Positions 11,471 through 23,862 of a DNA stretch of 64,000 nucleotides are shown in pieces. A program made the translations under genes and the position numbers. Under the pieces are notes generated by a model. The model searched no databases. It saw only the letters and a list, made by a program, of their open reading frames with translations, and was not told the DNA's origin. Position 1 is the first letter of the stretch. Every line of letters starts with the position of its first letter. Source of the stretch: Antedon mediterranea (taxonomy: Eukaryota > Echinodermata > Crinoidea > Comatulida > Antedonidae); NCBI RefSeq assembly GCF_964355755.1, contig NC_092675.1, forward strand, positions 12,167,312 to 12,231,311, written 5' to 3'.

Positions 11471-12544
11471 CTGTCGGACAATTTAATTCATAGTTGGTTT
11501 AATTTATCATAGAATTATTACAGATTTAAAAGTCAATTTAACAACTTTACCGGTGATTTAAATTTGCGGAGGGTTTATAAACAGAAGTACATAACAATGT
11601 AACTATGTTAGATAGAAATGTACCAAAGAAAGTTAATAAGCTTTGTTTACCAACATTCTAGCTGTACGGTGGTTGAAAAACTAGTCGAGCAGGATTCGTT
11701 GAGCGTATTGTGTGCTGAAGCAGCAATCTTTCCCGCGAAACGAGGCGGAGCGGAAGTAAACAAAGCAGAACCGATACTGCTGTGTATGGCCTGGTTTACA
11801 ATTAGCCTAGTTTGGTCGATAATAAAAAGTAGAGTATAAGGTGTTTTACAAACATCGCTATTTGGGTACATCATTGTGAAATAAATAGTTTCCCTTACTA
11901 AAAACAGAGGGGGCGTTTATTAGGGGCTTATTAGAAACAATACGGTAGGCCTATTGTCATTAGTGGTTAAATTTTAGTTATTATTCATTTTATATATCCA
12001 ATTGGCTCTTAATTATTGATTTAATATAAATGTCCAGTCCTTTCAATTCATGTTACATTTTCGTTCCAAACATTTGATTCAAGCCTAACACATTAAATTC
12101 ATGGCGAATCTTCCACGTTTATAAACGTAGGTTCACTTTCTATCATGTCCATGCTGCTAAATATCGAACCCACTTCCTGGTATGTCTTCATCATGAATAG
12201 ACTAAAATACCGCGTTGCTACAGGGTGAGTATTCAGCGCATATCAAAAAAGAATTTCATCGCAAACTTCAAATGTGGTTTTTAAACTAATTGAATGATTT
12301 TTAAGTTTATGAAATGTAATAACTTTTTAAGTAATGATTTTTTAATTATGATTTAAACAATCCTAATAATATATATAAAAAAAATACAAAATGAAAATTT
12401 CCGACAAAAGTAGGGTTTTGCCAGATCGGGTCACATCAGTTACTAAATACCTACGAAAAACAAAACGATCGCCATGTTAATATACAGTAAATAGCTCAAC
12501 AAACAATCCCAATAGTTTGCTAGAAAAAAAAATGTCATTTATAT
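11471..12544. other. Intergenic or intronic stretch, no recognised gene
   Basis: Opposed open frames at 11618-11874 (73 and 75 codons) occur in a locally GC-richer patch. Neither has a recognisable motif. No splice-flanked exon was recognised. Confidence 0.4.
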
Positions 12545-12559
12545 TTAAAAATCTAGATC

Positions 12560-13262
12560 GCGAAAATCGATCATTTGACTGTGTCTAACCCTCCCTAAAA
12601 AACTTTTCGGATTTGAAATACTATCGAGAGGTTCAAAATAATACTTAAAAACACAGAAATCCGCGGATCCAAGGAGGAATCTCATCCGTGGTACCGATTT
12701 ATAATGCTTCTTTAAAACAAATTCAAAAGAGTTAAGAGATTGACCATAATTAGGCAACTTATTCCACTCATCATTATCGGTATCTATCAATGATAATCTA
12801 CTATGTATACCTGATTTTGGTTTATAGATAGACTTTCTTGTCGTAGAAAATCTAGTTCTATAATTATGAATTTGGTTTGTAAACATAAAATCTGTTTTTA
12901 AATACTCAGGATATAAACCATTTATTATTTTGTAAATCTGAATAGATTTCCATTCTGAAACTCTAGTCAACACTGGCAGCCAATATGAGTTCGAGGATCC
13001 AGTCCTAAAATACATCTGATCCTTATTTTGGGACGTTTGGAGTTTGTTTTTAAGATTTCTAATAAGGGGGGGAAACCATACACAGCAACCATAGTCATAA
13101 TAACATTGAATAAATGAGGAGGCAAGCAATTTTAAAGATTTTGGCGTTAGATATTTTCTATTTCTAAAGAGAAATTTAAGTTTTCCATGGACACTACATT
13201 TATTTTTGTCTTCATTTAATTGAGTTTCAATAGTTTTAACATTTTTACCAGAAACCATTAAC
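12560..13262 (-). pseudogene. LINE reverse transcriptase C-terminal fragment
   Basis: This is a 237-codon open minus-strand frame. It contains KFLFRNRKYLTPKSLKLLAS, YDYGCCVWFPPLIRNLKNKL, QTSQNK, YKIINGLYPEYLKTDF, NQIHNYRTRFS and DEWNKLPNYGQSLNSFEFVL then KKHY. This is the thumb and C-terminal layout of LINE RTs (aSSFIQ..YDYgc.vW, ..IQNK, W..LP..i....s...FK...K.hY). After QTSQNK about 25 expected residues look scrambled, so a small frameshift or deletion is likely. No RT palm is present: the fragment is 5'-truncated near 13262. Confidence 0.78.
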
Positions 13263-13764
13263 GCAGCGTTTTATTGTTCTTTCTGCACAAAGCAGACCAT
13301 GTGTTTACTGACTGACTCCATTAGCAAATAACGTACTGATGGATGGCCGGCCGGGCTACATTATTTTTTCTCCTATGAAGATAAGGCAGAAATCATTAGA
13401 TTAATTATGGACATCATAGGGGTCACTATACATTTGCATCCAATACCTTGTGTCAACTGGATTTGCCATGCCAAACAGTTGGTTAATAGGCATAGGCCTC
13501 AGACTAATGGTCTGGCACTTTGGGTTCAATGCTCATCAACATCATCCGTATTTTTTTTTAATAGTTAAGAGAGATTATTTAGAGGGTTAGGTTAAGTAAT
13601 ATTTAGTAGGTTAGCTATCTTGTATTAAATTCTTTATCATAGAAATAATTAGGTTCATGAATTATTTATTTCTGCCTTAACCTAATGGGAAACAAATAAT
13701 GCCGGGAGGCTTCCACATTGCTTTTTATTCTTGAGTTGCTGAATTAAAATAAAGTTAGTTTTTG
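13263..13764. other. Non-coding stretch
   Basis: No gene or named repeat was recognised. Confidence 0.45.
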
Positions 13765-13960
13765 CATCCATGGTATCATCGGAAAGGGTAATACTGATCA
13801 TTTTATCCCATTACATCCATATCAAAAAATGCATAGTTATTTAACAATAAAACAAGTCACATGACCAATAAAGGTCAAAAGGTCAACATTTAATTTTCTC
13901 AAATACTTTACTGTTTGGTATCATAGGATAGCTTTTTTTTTATTCTGAATAGTTTTACTA
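13765..13960 (+). repeat. Interspersed repeat, copy 2 (GGTATCA..GGAAAG family)
   Basis: The collinear partner of the minus-strand copy at 537-770 (see that entry). The outer ends are GGTATCATCGGAAAGGG and GGTATCATAGGATAGC. Confidence 0.6.
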
Positions 13961-14999
13961 ATATCTATTCGATTTTCCTTTGTTTTTTTGTCATAATGTT
14001 CCAATTATGTACATAAATTGTTTTTAAATGTACAATGAAAAAGGTCGCTTTTTCGTATTAAATAAATAAATACGGTTGTTCTTATTGGTTTAACAATTCA
14101 TTCAAATGTTGGTAACATTTATCTGGTTATAATAATTTTCAGTGTGTGAAAATATTTTAGTATAAGTTTAATTTCTAAAACTATTTTTCTATCCTATGTA
14201 CGAGCTGTGCGCACAATCATGTGTGCAAAACGCAAAAATAAAATGGTGAAAAACATTGTCGCGTTGTAAAATTCAAAAATTATCAGCTTGTACGTATTTT
14301 TTTCACAAACTTTTCTGTGAAGACGATTTTTAGAAGATGGGAAAACCATTTTCATGCATAAAAGATTTTAAAATTTGTCTGAAAATCATAATAATACTAA
14401 ACCACCTGAAGATAAACAATAAAATACAATTAGCTAAGAATTAAGTGACCCATTCCCTACAATTTTTGACGTTTTGTAAAAATAATGCATATATTACTTT
14501 AAAAACATTAAACTACAGTAGGTCATTCCTCGTCTTAAATTTCCGTTTTATGGTAAATTATGATAAAAAGAGAGAAACAATGTACTACAAAGTAGCTCGT
14601 GGTGAATGTCTTCTCGTGGACGGTCTTTAGGCCTAGCCTAGCTAGGCTTAGTTTTGTAGGCCTAACTGGTAAACAACGGTAATGTACGAACATCGTACGC
14701 TAGATATATATATATATATTTTTAATTTTTTTATATGTTACGATATAGTATCCTTGTATTTTCGTATTCATGACTTTTTTATATTTATATTTAATTGTTT
14801 GAGAGCTTGTCAACGAAACAAATTTCCTTTTTGATTAATAAATTTATTAGACTGTTTAAAGATGAAAAAAGTTATCTCAATAGGACCATATAGTTTTTAT
14901 TTTTACATTAAATGTAGTTTGTGACCTTAAATTAGATCTAAAAAATGTAGGGAATGGGACTTTAAGAATGCCGAAAAATACTATGCATAGCCATAACAC
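13961..14999. other. AT-rich stretch with a short (TA)n
   Basis: No gene recognised. A (TA) microsatellite lies at about 14702-14720. Confidence 0.45.
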
Positions 15000-15096
15000 T
15001 TGATTTTGGCCCTCTGTTGGCAGAACCTCCCGTAAAGGGTCACCTCCCCTAAGCGGCCACTTTTCCCGGTCCAGAGGGTGGAGGTTCAACTGTATA
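15000..15096 (-). mobile_element. End fragment of a pogo-like DNA element
   Basis: On the minus strand it reads CAGTTGAACCTCCACCCTCT, then GGCCGCTTAGGGGAGGTGAC. Ends starting CAGTTGAACCTC are common in pogo-group (Tc1/mariner) non-autonomous elements. The opposite end was not found, so only a fragment is called. Confidence 0.35.
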
Positions 15097-15734
15097 ATAA
15101 TAGTAGATAACCACTTTTGATTCCCATATAAAATAAATAACTCAAAGGGGGATTCTGGGTTTAAAATTGCTTTTAAATATCGTTTATTTATTAAATAAAA
15201 AATATGATAACAATATACGGTAGACATGTCAGAATGAAGAAGTAATAACAAGAAATTAAAAAAATTAAATTTCATATACATTTTAGGGTAAATTCATGGA
15301 AAGTCTGTTTTTCAGCAGCTTAGGGAAGCTCATTAATATTCATGAGATATTCACAAAATCATGTCATCAGTGGATTCCAAACTCACGACGTCCTGTACGT
15401 TGTGTTTGTCAACTAATTTACATCTCTCTCCCCTGTCAAACGATGACCACCCGATCATAGTGAAATACATTTTTTTGTAGACTTTCTAAGCCTAGGCCTA
15501 AAGTGTAATAATAACAGTAGTAGCATATTTATTTGAAATTTAATGAAATACAAAATTTAGTACAGATCATGGAGTCATAAATTATACTATTTTTATACCT
15601 CATAGTATATGCCAGAATGGCTACGTTAAAACATTGGGGCCCATGGGCCTATTAGCCTACTAGAGGATTGGCCCACAAATAACAAAACTCAGTGGATTCC
15701 AAACCCATCCTATCAACCAAACTCCTAACCAATC
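15097..15734. other. Non-coding stretch
   Basis: Nothing recognised. Confidence 0.4.
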
Positions 15735-16275
15735 TACCGTATATTTCGGTGTATAAGTCGCACTTTTGACACGCAAATTTGACCTCTAAATTAAGGGTGC
15801 GTCTTATACACCGAACATAAATGCCTCACCACACAGATTGTACATGGCCTAGGCTAGGCCTAGGCTATCGTCACCTCGTTTGCTAGGCCTAGCAACAGTA
15901 ACTAACTAACGTAACGGCAACCTGCTTCTGCCTAGTTTTCAAGGCATTTTAGCATGATGTTATACTAAATATGATGAAAAGATTTGTTCATTATGGCGAT
16001 AAAATTTCATTTGTAAACGTTTACGTACGATTGGAATAGTATTTATTTATACAGTATTTATACGCACGATCGCCGTACCCCCAGCGCAAGCCCTCTTGGC
16101 GGCCACATGGTGTACGGTATTCGACTAGTATATTCTCCAGGTGATTATAGCATGGACCTAGCGTACACACTTCAATTCTCGGATACATACATAGATACTA
16201 ATCGAATACGATTGTCCATGAAAACGTGCGCCCTCTCGAAATGATCGAGTGAGGCTAGCCCACACGTACATGTTA
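15735..16275 (+). mobile_element. TACCGTAT element, copy 1 (one end only)
   Basis: It starts TACCGTATATTTCGGTGTAT and shares a long collinear block with 21153-22216 and, in reverse, with 28533-29443. That block includes GCCTCACCACACAGATTGTA, TCTTGGCGGCCACATGG-like sequence and CCCTCTCGAAATGATCGAG. It breaks off at about 16275, before the second terminus. TA at the terminus fits a TA target duplication. Confidence 0.75.
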
Positions 16276-18589
16276 GGCGTCATGTCAAAATGTTTAAAAA
16301 CGATGACTATGCGTGAAACGCGTATTCTTTTGTTCTTTAAACTTGACCGTACTTCCAATTGTGAAACAACGTGAAAAACGCTAATATGCACAGCTCAATA
16401 TTAGTCCCGCCCCCACTGCATGCTTGACTAAATATTTGCATAAACGCGTTAAACATAACAATAATAAATCGTTTTTTTCGTTACACGCATATATTTTGTT
16501 TAAAAAAAACAAAAAACTAAATCGTAAAAGTAAGTTGGTACGTTGTCAATCGATCGCCGCTAGGCCGTACATACGCTGAACCTAGGTACGTAGTAGCCTA
16601 GGTCCAACCTATCCTTGATTTAAGGTGCGTTGCGATCTCATAATACATAATAATTATTAACCTAAAAAACAATGAAATCGCAGATAGCCGAATGTGTAAT
16701 AACTGTAAAATGCAACTGTAATACAAATAAAATACCTATTTAAAGTTTGCTCTGTAAACAACAAAAGCCGATCACTCTTGGCAGCCCATCATTCTCACCG
16801 CAGTGCCATTATAGTGCGATGTTGATAGGTGGAGTATTGAGTCGTTTTATGATTGATACTCCACTGCCCACGTTTTTATACTAAAACTACTGTCAACACT
16901 TAACCAAGAAAATGAATTTCTACTGCTACCACTGTTCAATTTCTACTGTTATAACATTTTATTGTAATGCTTATTGTATACAGTCTTTAATAATCCTAAT
17001 TAATAAATTATCTACGCGTCGATCGTAGGGTGGTGCGTAGGGTTAGTAAACACCATTGTTATCGCCTTTAGAAGCATGGACATTGCAAACAAACAATGTT
17101 TTGTTCGCTATTTAAAATCCTATCTAAAGCTAGAAGACGTCAATTTTTGTAGCCGCCCTATGCTGTTAGGTTAACCTAATTTGGCCGGTCATCCGCCGAC
17201 GAGACGACATCGGGCCCGTTGGGAAAGGGGCCTTTAGCTCACGCAGAGAGGTTGGGTTAGCGAATTATAACAAAAAAATAGACATCTAGGCTAGGATACC
17301 AACAAAATATATGCAAAATAAATATATATTCCATGTTAAGATTTAAGATAAGCTTTTTAAATAATCATTACATGCGTAAAGAAAATGCCCGACTGGAATT
17401 TGGATGGAGGGAAGAAAACATGTGACTCTGAGAGGTTGCGGTAAACAGCAAAGAGTATCGTGTTTCATGGCATGTGACCAAAAAAAAACTAGGTCTGTAC
17501 TTTTAATTACGGTCTTCTGTCGGCAGTCTTTTTGAGCGACCGATTGAACGTTCTGATACTAGATACTGGACTATATTATTTTTATTTTTCATGCCGCCAT
17601 TTTTAACATCTTTTTTGCCGACGTACTTTTGTTTAAGGGCTGCGTAAAGCCTAACATTTTTCTTATGCAATGGAAAACTGCGCGTGCGAATACGTGAAAT
17701 GTTTGATTCACACGACTAAATTCGCCTAGTGGAAAACAGACTTTAAGAATTTCGTTTTCAATGCGAACGTCTACGAAAACTGCATTAAACGTGGCGCTTA
17801 ATGTGTATAGGCTACTTCAGTTTTGTTAAGAAAAATATTTATTTTATTTTTGGATTTAGGGTGGGGAGGACTATAACTTCTTTATATTTATCGTGACGAT
17901 TTTTCAATCATAAAATAAAACGGGACACAATGACTTATAACTAGAGGCCTAATGTATTTTAAAAATATTCCATACCGAACGATTTATTCAAATAAAGAAC
18001 ATTTTTTATTAATTATTTTTTCCCAAACAAACTAAAGACAAGATGACAAACCACCAATTGAAATTAAACAAAACTTTTATTAAACATTTTTAGTATCTAT
18101 AATAATATATAATTGTTTTTGTTTTCTTTCGATTATTATTATTATTATATAGTATGTTAAACTAAATGATCAGAGCATGATCCTATAGAAATAAATGTTG
18201 TTATTTTGCAAAGCATTGTTTTGTTGAAGCGTTTGTTTTTTATTGATCCATGAATAATATGTGGTGGTTAAAATAGAAATTCGTAAAATAGCACAGCTTT
18301 TACATTCAGGAAATAAAACTAAAACGCATAGCATCATAATATACAAAAAAAATGAACCGATATTTTTTTCACTTTTAAACAATGATTGTACCATCATTGT
18401 ACTGTTGTACATATTCCTATACCAAAATGAGTAAAGAAAATTATTAACAGAAACTTGACGACGAACTTACTCTATAATAATACCAATAAATAATCAAAGG
18501 TAATAATAATCAGCGTGATTTGATCAGGGAGATTTTACATCTCCCTGATTTGAAATATAGAAGGCATGATACAAAAACAGAGCAACATT
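16276..18589. other. No recognised gene; dispersed TAGGCCTA motifs
   Basis: No coding region, tRNA or well-bounded repeat was identified over this 2.3 kb. TAGGCCTA-like words occur repeatedly here and elsewhere. Confidence 0.4.
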
Positions 18590-18770
18590 TTTTAACTGTA
18601 TTATAAACCGTATTTACGTTACTGTATATTTTTGGCAGCGGAAACGGCGCTCCAAAAGATATACCGTATTTTCCCAACCACATTTGTGGATAAAATACAG
18701 TATTCATAAATTTATATTGTATTTTGAGTACCCTTTTCTGCGCCAATAAAAAAAGACCGTTATTTTAATT
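18590..18770 (+). mobile_element. Fragment of the ACCGTATTTT Harbinger-like family
   Basis: It is collinear with 51010-51160. Both contain GGCAGC(A/G)GAAAC(T/G)GCGCTC, TATACCGTATTTTCCC, TTTGTGGATAAAATAC and a second TTCTGC(T/G)(G/C)CAATAAAAAA. Termini and target duplications are not preserved. Confidence 0.6.
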
Positions 18771-19060
18771 TGCTGAGTTAAAATGTTGAACATTTAATTT
18801 TCACAATGTAATAATACTTAATAGTGCACAGGAAGAGACTGTTATGTAGTTAATTTATGCAAGCATCCACATATTTTTCATTTGGCTAGTAGTCTTTTGT
18901 GTCTATTGTCCTTCTATTCTGCATTATGCTGATTAATTCATTTCTTTGGTTAAGTGAAATGTCAACTTACTATTTTTTTGTAGACATAGGTTGCATCGTT
19001 TAATAATATTATAATTGTTATTTTTTGTAAACAAAATATTGTCCCCTTAGGCCTATAGAA

Positions 19061-19489
19061 TCACAAAAAAATGTTTTTTTTGCGATGACGTCATTATACG
19101 TTTCACATTCATTTACGCGAATCTCGCGATGTCAGTAGTGTGCTAGACCATTATCTTTCCGGAAGATAACGTCATCACGTCAAAAAATTTGAATGATGTG
19201 GGTCACCTATTTTTATCTTTGCAGTATTTTATCAATCAATCTATTTTAATCTGTTATAGCTCCTCCGAATAAAAAGTGATACCCATGAATGTGTATACTG
19301 TACAATGACCCAAAATATACAGAATTCACCATATAACAACAAAATATTATATTATTTTATTCTATAATAATTCTAATAATAATTTTCTGTGCGCAATATT
19401 CTAAAGTAAGTAACGTAATGACGTGCAAGTGGATTTTGCTGTGCAGATAACTAAACTCGTCAAAGTAGGCCTAACGAGTTCAAGTCTAG
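19061..19489 (+). mobile_element. Helitron-like family, 3' end copy
   Basis: It ends GCAGATAACTAAACTCGTC..AACGAGTTCAAGTCTAG followed by T, the family 3' end (subterminal GCGGATAACT, an AACTCGTC hairpin, then CTAG). The hairpin loop here holds an extra TAGGCCTA. Upstream family modules are present: TGACGTCA, GTGGGTCACCTATTT and AGCTCCTCCGAATAAAAAGT. The 5' end is missing. Confidence 0.7.
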
Positions 19490-20241
19490 TTTAATTCGTT
19501 TATTTATTTTAAATTGTAATATTATTTTAACTAGTTGGATGGCGATCAGTTGATAAGTAATTATTTTTTTTAGGGCCAACGTGGCCAATAAGCTTAAGAA
19601 TGTCTTTTTAAGGGGTCAAAAAGCTTGCTGAATGCTGCTGGCCTACACCTACCATGTTGTTCGTTTGGAATTCGTTCGTTTAGGCGACCCACCTAGGCGT
19701 ATTAAATTAGTCAACAAAGCAAAGACAGTAGCCTACTATTGTTTTATTCGAATATGCTTTGTTTTATTTATCTTTTAAGAACAATGGTATTTGCGTGTGG
19801 CTTTTGCTTCGGAACTGAATATAGTACGTCCATGAGTTGGGAGGTCTAAGTTACAAAAGTTATTCAAAATTACGGATTACATCTCGGGTCCTCCGTGCGT
19901 GGAGTATGTTTTAGTTACCATATGAAGGAATATATATATTTATTGTAAATATTGTATTTATTTTGACCACTTTGACCCTGGGAAAATAAACGGGGAACAT
20001 TGGTGGATTTTAGTTTTTTCAATTGTTTTATTATGAATAGCCTATATAGCATAGACCTACCAGTAACATTTCAAGTTTATTTGTTGTTTATAGGCCTATT
20101 ACTATTCTAGCTTTGTTCTCTAAAATTTAATAACTACGAAACACCCTACTTATCAAACTATCATAATGGTCATAACTGAAAAACAACTTCAGTATAGTAT
20201 AGTATAATTAAACAAATCTTGTATAAATCTGATTTTCATAA
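19490..20241. other. No recognised feature
   Basis: AT-rich, without recognised gene or repeat. Confidence 0.4.
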
Positions 20242-20402
20242 ACAGCAGAGCACATGTACACAATATGCATAGGGTGGAAGAACATTTAAAGAAAGAGCCT
20301 GTTATTGCTAGGTATGCGCGTAAAACAAAACAGTCCTTTGTATCCACGGCAGAGCACGTGTACACAATATGCATAGGGTGGAAGAACGTTTAAGGAAACG
20401 GT
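20242..20402. repeat. 105-bp-spaced direct repeat
   Basis: The segment GCAGAGCAC(A/G)TGTACACAA followed by TATGCATAGGGTGGAAGAAC occurs at about 20245 and 20350. The two copies (about 55 bp) are near identical and separated by unrelated sequence, giving a period near 105 bp. Confidence 0.7.
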
Positions 20403-20984
20403 CCTATGCCGATCCTTTGGATCGTCGGAGCACATGGCCAAAACAATGTCGTTTCTTAATATGCGCACAACCATGTGACATTGACTGAATTGATAATATA
20501 AATTAATGAAGTATTTTATGATGATAATCATAAAATAAGGACACACTTAACATATAAACCATGCATACATTTCAAAGAACTAAAATACTGAATCTTCCTA
20601 AACATTCAAATCAAGCTATTTAGTATTATATTCGGCTATACAAAAAAAAATGTATACGGTACAGTATAGGCTAAATGAAGCCTACGGGGTTTCCCCATTT
20701 ATTTTATGTATGTATACGTACACGACAATATATGTATAGACCGGGGAATAGGTCTACATTATCAGCCGATTTCTTTGTTGTCATAGGACCTGACCCTAAA
20801 AACGCATTTTCATCGTTGTGTTCGACGCAAAATCGATTTCAAAATAGTATTACATTGAACCGCGATGTTCGCGTTAATCGCGTCTTTTTACCGACGTAAT
20901 AGTAGGCGGTCCTAAGCTTTGAATATTTAATGAGTACAATTAATGAGCTTGATTAAGACGTTTAACGCGTTAAACGGTCAAAGA

Positions 20985-21152
20985 AATCTGAACCGTGTTT
21001 CACGCATAATTATCGTTTTGAAACATTTTGACATGACGCCTTACACACACGGTCATGCACTCGATGTTGCGGCTGTTGAGGCTGGGCGCGGCCGAGCCTA
21101 GGTAAGAAAAAACCTAAATAAAGGACGCTGTTGCAGATATAACAAAATATAT
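20985..21152. mobile_element. Fragment of the TACCGTAT element
   Basis: It holds the block with GGTCATGCACTCGATGTTGC, GGCTGGGCGCGGCCGAGCC and AAATAAAGGACGCTGTTG, otherwise found internally in 21153-22216. It also holds a reverse copy of sequence found just beyond the broken end of the 15735 copy (CATTTTGACATGACGCC). It directly abuts the left end of the next copy, suggesting nested or tandem insertion. Confidence 0.6.
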
Positions 21153-22216
21153 TACCGTATATTTCGGTGTATAAGTCGTACTTTTGACACGCAAATTTGA
21201 CCTCTAAATTAAGGGTGCGTCTTATACACCGAACATAAATGCCTCACCACACAGATTGTACATAGGCCTAGGTCTTAGGCTATCGTCACCTCGTTTGCTA
21301 GGTTAGGCCTACCTACAGTAACTAACGTAACGGCAACCTGCTTCTGCCTAGTTTTCAAGGCATTTTAGCATGATGTTATACTAAATATGATGAAAAGATT
21401 TGTTCATTATGGCGCTCCGATAAAATTTCATTTGTAAACGTTTACGTACGATTGGAATAGTATTTATTTATACAGTAGTTATACGCACGATCGCCTTACC
21501 CCCAGCGCAAGCCCTTTCTTGGCGGCCACATGGTGTATTTATAGTTATACGCACGACCGCCGTACCCCTAGCCTAGCGCAAGCCCTTCTTGGCGGCCACA
21601 TGGTGTACGGTATTCGATTAGTATATTCTCCAGTTTGATTATAGCATGGACCTAGCGTATACACTTCTCGGATACATAGATACTAATCGAATACGATTGT
21701 CCGTGAAAACGTGCGCCCTCTCGAAATGATCGAGCGAGGCTAGCCCACACACGTACGTGTTACACACACGGTCATGCACTCGATGTTGCGGCGAAACTCA
21801 TGAATAACAAGTTAGAAAGAACTTGTTGAGGCTGGGCGCGGCCGAGCCTAGGTATGAAAAAACCTAAATAAAGGACGCTGTTGTAGATATAACAAAATAT
21901 ATTATTACAATAATATTGATTACAATTTAAAAAAACATTGTTTTGATGAAAAATAAGGTGCGTCTTATACATCGACGATATAAAAAATACCGATATTTTA
22001 CTCTCAGTTAGGGGGTGCGTCTTATACACAGGTGCGACTTATACACCGAAATATACGGTATTACAATAATATTGATTACAATTTAAAAAAACATTGTTTT
22101 GATGAAATATAAGGTGCGTCTTATACACCGACGATATAAAAAATACCGATATTTTACTCTCAGTTAGGGGGTGCGTCTTATACACAGGTGCGACTTATAC
22201 ACCGAAATATACGGTA
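21153..22216 (+). mobile_element. TACCGTAT element, copy 2, with duplicated end
   Basis: This is a full-length copy between TACCGTATATTTCGGTGTAT (21153) and its inverted end, with TA at both outer edges. The last 156 bp occur twice in tandem (21905-22060 and 22061-22216), so there are two successive right ends. An 85-codon frame shared with the 28533 copy has no recognisable motif and is treated as chance. A 60-bp block with CTTGGCGGCCACATGGTGTA is also doubled at 21478-21610. Non-autonomous; TA duplication and inverted ends suggest Tc1/mariner-type, unproven. Confidence 0.8.
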
Positions 22217-23083
22217 AACCTAAAAGAAAAACGTTCTACAAAATCGGCTGTATATATTGAGGCAAAACAAGCTCCAATCGCCGTCCGCACGTTTGGTGTC
22301 CCAATCGTCTAAGTAGGCCTAAAATAGTTTACTCTCCAAAAAAGCGGATACTGAATCAAGCAAGTAGACCTAGTAGTAGGTAGGAGACCTAGCCGGTCCG
22401 GCCCAGTTAACAATTGAGCTAGCTAGTGTAGTAGACCCTATGCAAATTGATACTAACAGGCCTTTTACTATAGACTACACTTGTTAAAATTAGCAATACT
22501 TATGTTTACAAATATTCCAACTCTCTCATTCAAGCTATATCATCTATACCATTCCGGTAGGTCGAGTCGACCTTCCATCAAATACTGTAAATCGTTCATT
22601 TATACTGTATCTGCTTATCACGTGACGATGCCAGGCATGGGCAGAGAGCACATGTATTGTTGTCTCGCTCCTCAGCAGGAATGTACAGTGTGTGTTATTG
22701 TAAAATTCATTTTATCAGGAAATTAAAACTGCTTTCACAACGAAATCAAAAATATTCATTTACTACTACATGTAATACACTTAACAGTGATATTTATTTG
22801 GCCGTTTGTTCACCCACTAATGGGTTTTAAAATAACAACTCATTTTTCCCTTACTCAAATTATAATATAGATTGACACATCATTAAAATCAAATTATTTT
22901 TTTCAAATTACAATATTGCACACAATCTTGATTTCGCCCACTCACATGTGTCTTGAGAATAATCTGAAGTCAGGGGTCAAAAGAAACTTACACCTGCCTA
23001 GAATTTAATATCAATGAACAATTTTGACCCAAAAAAAGACATCACAGTTGAGAATAGACATAAATGATCAGTTTAATACTTAC
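22217..23083. other. Probable ASNSD1 intron sequence
   Basis: No gene recognised. It lies downstream (in the minus sense) of the last visible ASNSD1 exon. Its first minus-strand bases after the exon form the donor GTAAGT (23083-23078). Confidence 0.5.
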
Positions 23084-23209
23084 AGTGTCAGAGTCATTAA
23101 GAGGTCTTTTAGAAACTGATGATAGCAGAAAGTGATTGTTCTTATTACCCCATAGTAAGCTTCTCCTACCAACTGCATCACGTCCAAACCATAAACGTTT
23201 TCTGCTAGC
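23084..23209 (-). CDS. ASNSD1: ASNSD1 exon 4 (glutaminase-like domain)
   Basis: This is a 126-bp exon (42 codons) on the minus strand, flanked by AG (23210-23211) and GTAAGT. It encodes ASRKRLWFGRDAVGRRSLLW followed by LLSSVSKRPL. The FGRD.xGRRSLLW and SSV motifs are those of asparagine synthetase domain-containing protein 1, in the N-terminal class II glutamine amidotransferase fold. It reads in phase 0 from exon 3. The next exon was not found before the left edge, so the rest of the protein, including the asparagine-synthase domain, must lie beyond it or be missed here. Human ASNSD1 is about 640 residues; 168 codons are visible here. Confidence 0.88.
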
Positions 23210-23673
23210 CTGTTTTTAAAGTAAAAAATATAATAATATAATTCCCTCACTATAACATGGTGTTTACTGTAATGTTTGCCCTAAATTTCATAATTGGAAT
23301 TTTGACCATCTGAGCGCATTGCATTGGCAATTGATGGGTTTTTTTTAAAGCACAAACTTGGCAGAATACTATATTAAATTATATTTTGAATATGTTATCT
23401 GTTGTTTTGGAATTACTTAATAGAAACAGCCAAACACATTATTAATAGGCTTTCAATACTAGTTACTATTTTTTACTTTTAAGAATACAAACATCTACAT
23501 GGTGATCAAGTTCCAATCATACGACACTGCTCCACTTCCTATTGGACCAACAATTTACATACCATATTTTAGGATCAAAAGTAAAATCCCAATACATTAA
23601 TTGTAATTGTACTGTAGGAGTGGTGCAAAGTAGTAAATCTTAACATGCATTTAATATCTTTCCAAGAACATAC

Positions 23674-23796
23674 CTGCCAGTAAATTAGTGAGCAGGGGCC
23701 TTGAATCTGGGATAACTGACTGGTGATTTCCAAATCAGAAGAGCATTGTTCTAGTAACTTTAAAAGCACATTTCCATCATTCTCATCATTTTTTAC
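23674..23796 (-). CDS. ASNSD1: ASNSD1 exon 3
   Basis: A 123-bp minus-strand exon (41 codons) between a TTTGTAG acceptor (ending 23797) and a GTATGT donor (23673-23668). It encodes VKNDENDGNVLLKLLEQC and SQIQGPCSLIYWQ, where the QGP.S.IY.Q motif is typical of ASNSD1. Both boundaries are phase 0: it follows the GIK end of exon 2 and runs directly into exon 4 (ASRKRL..). It lies 21.7 kb from exon 2. Confidence 0.88.
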
Positions 23797-23862
23797 CTAC
23801 AAATACAATACAATAGTTCATTGTGAATTCCTTTTCCTGTCCTGTTTTTTGTTACATCTAAT

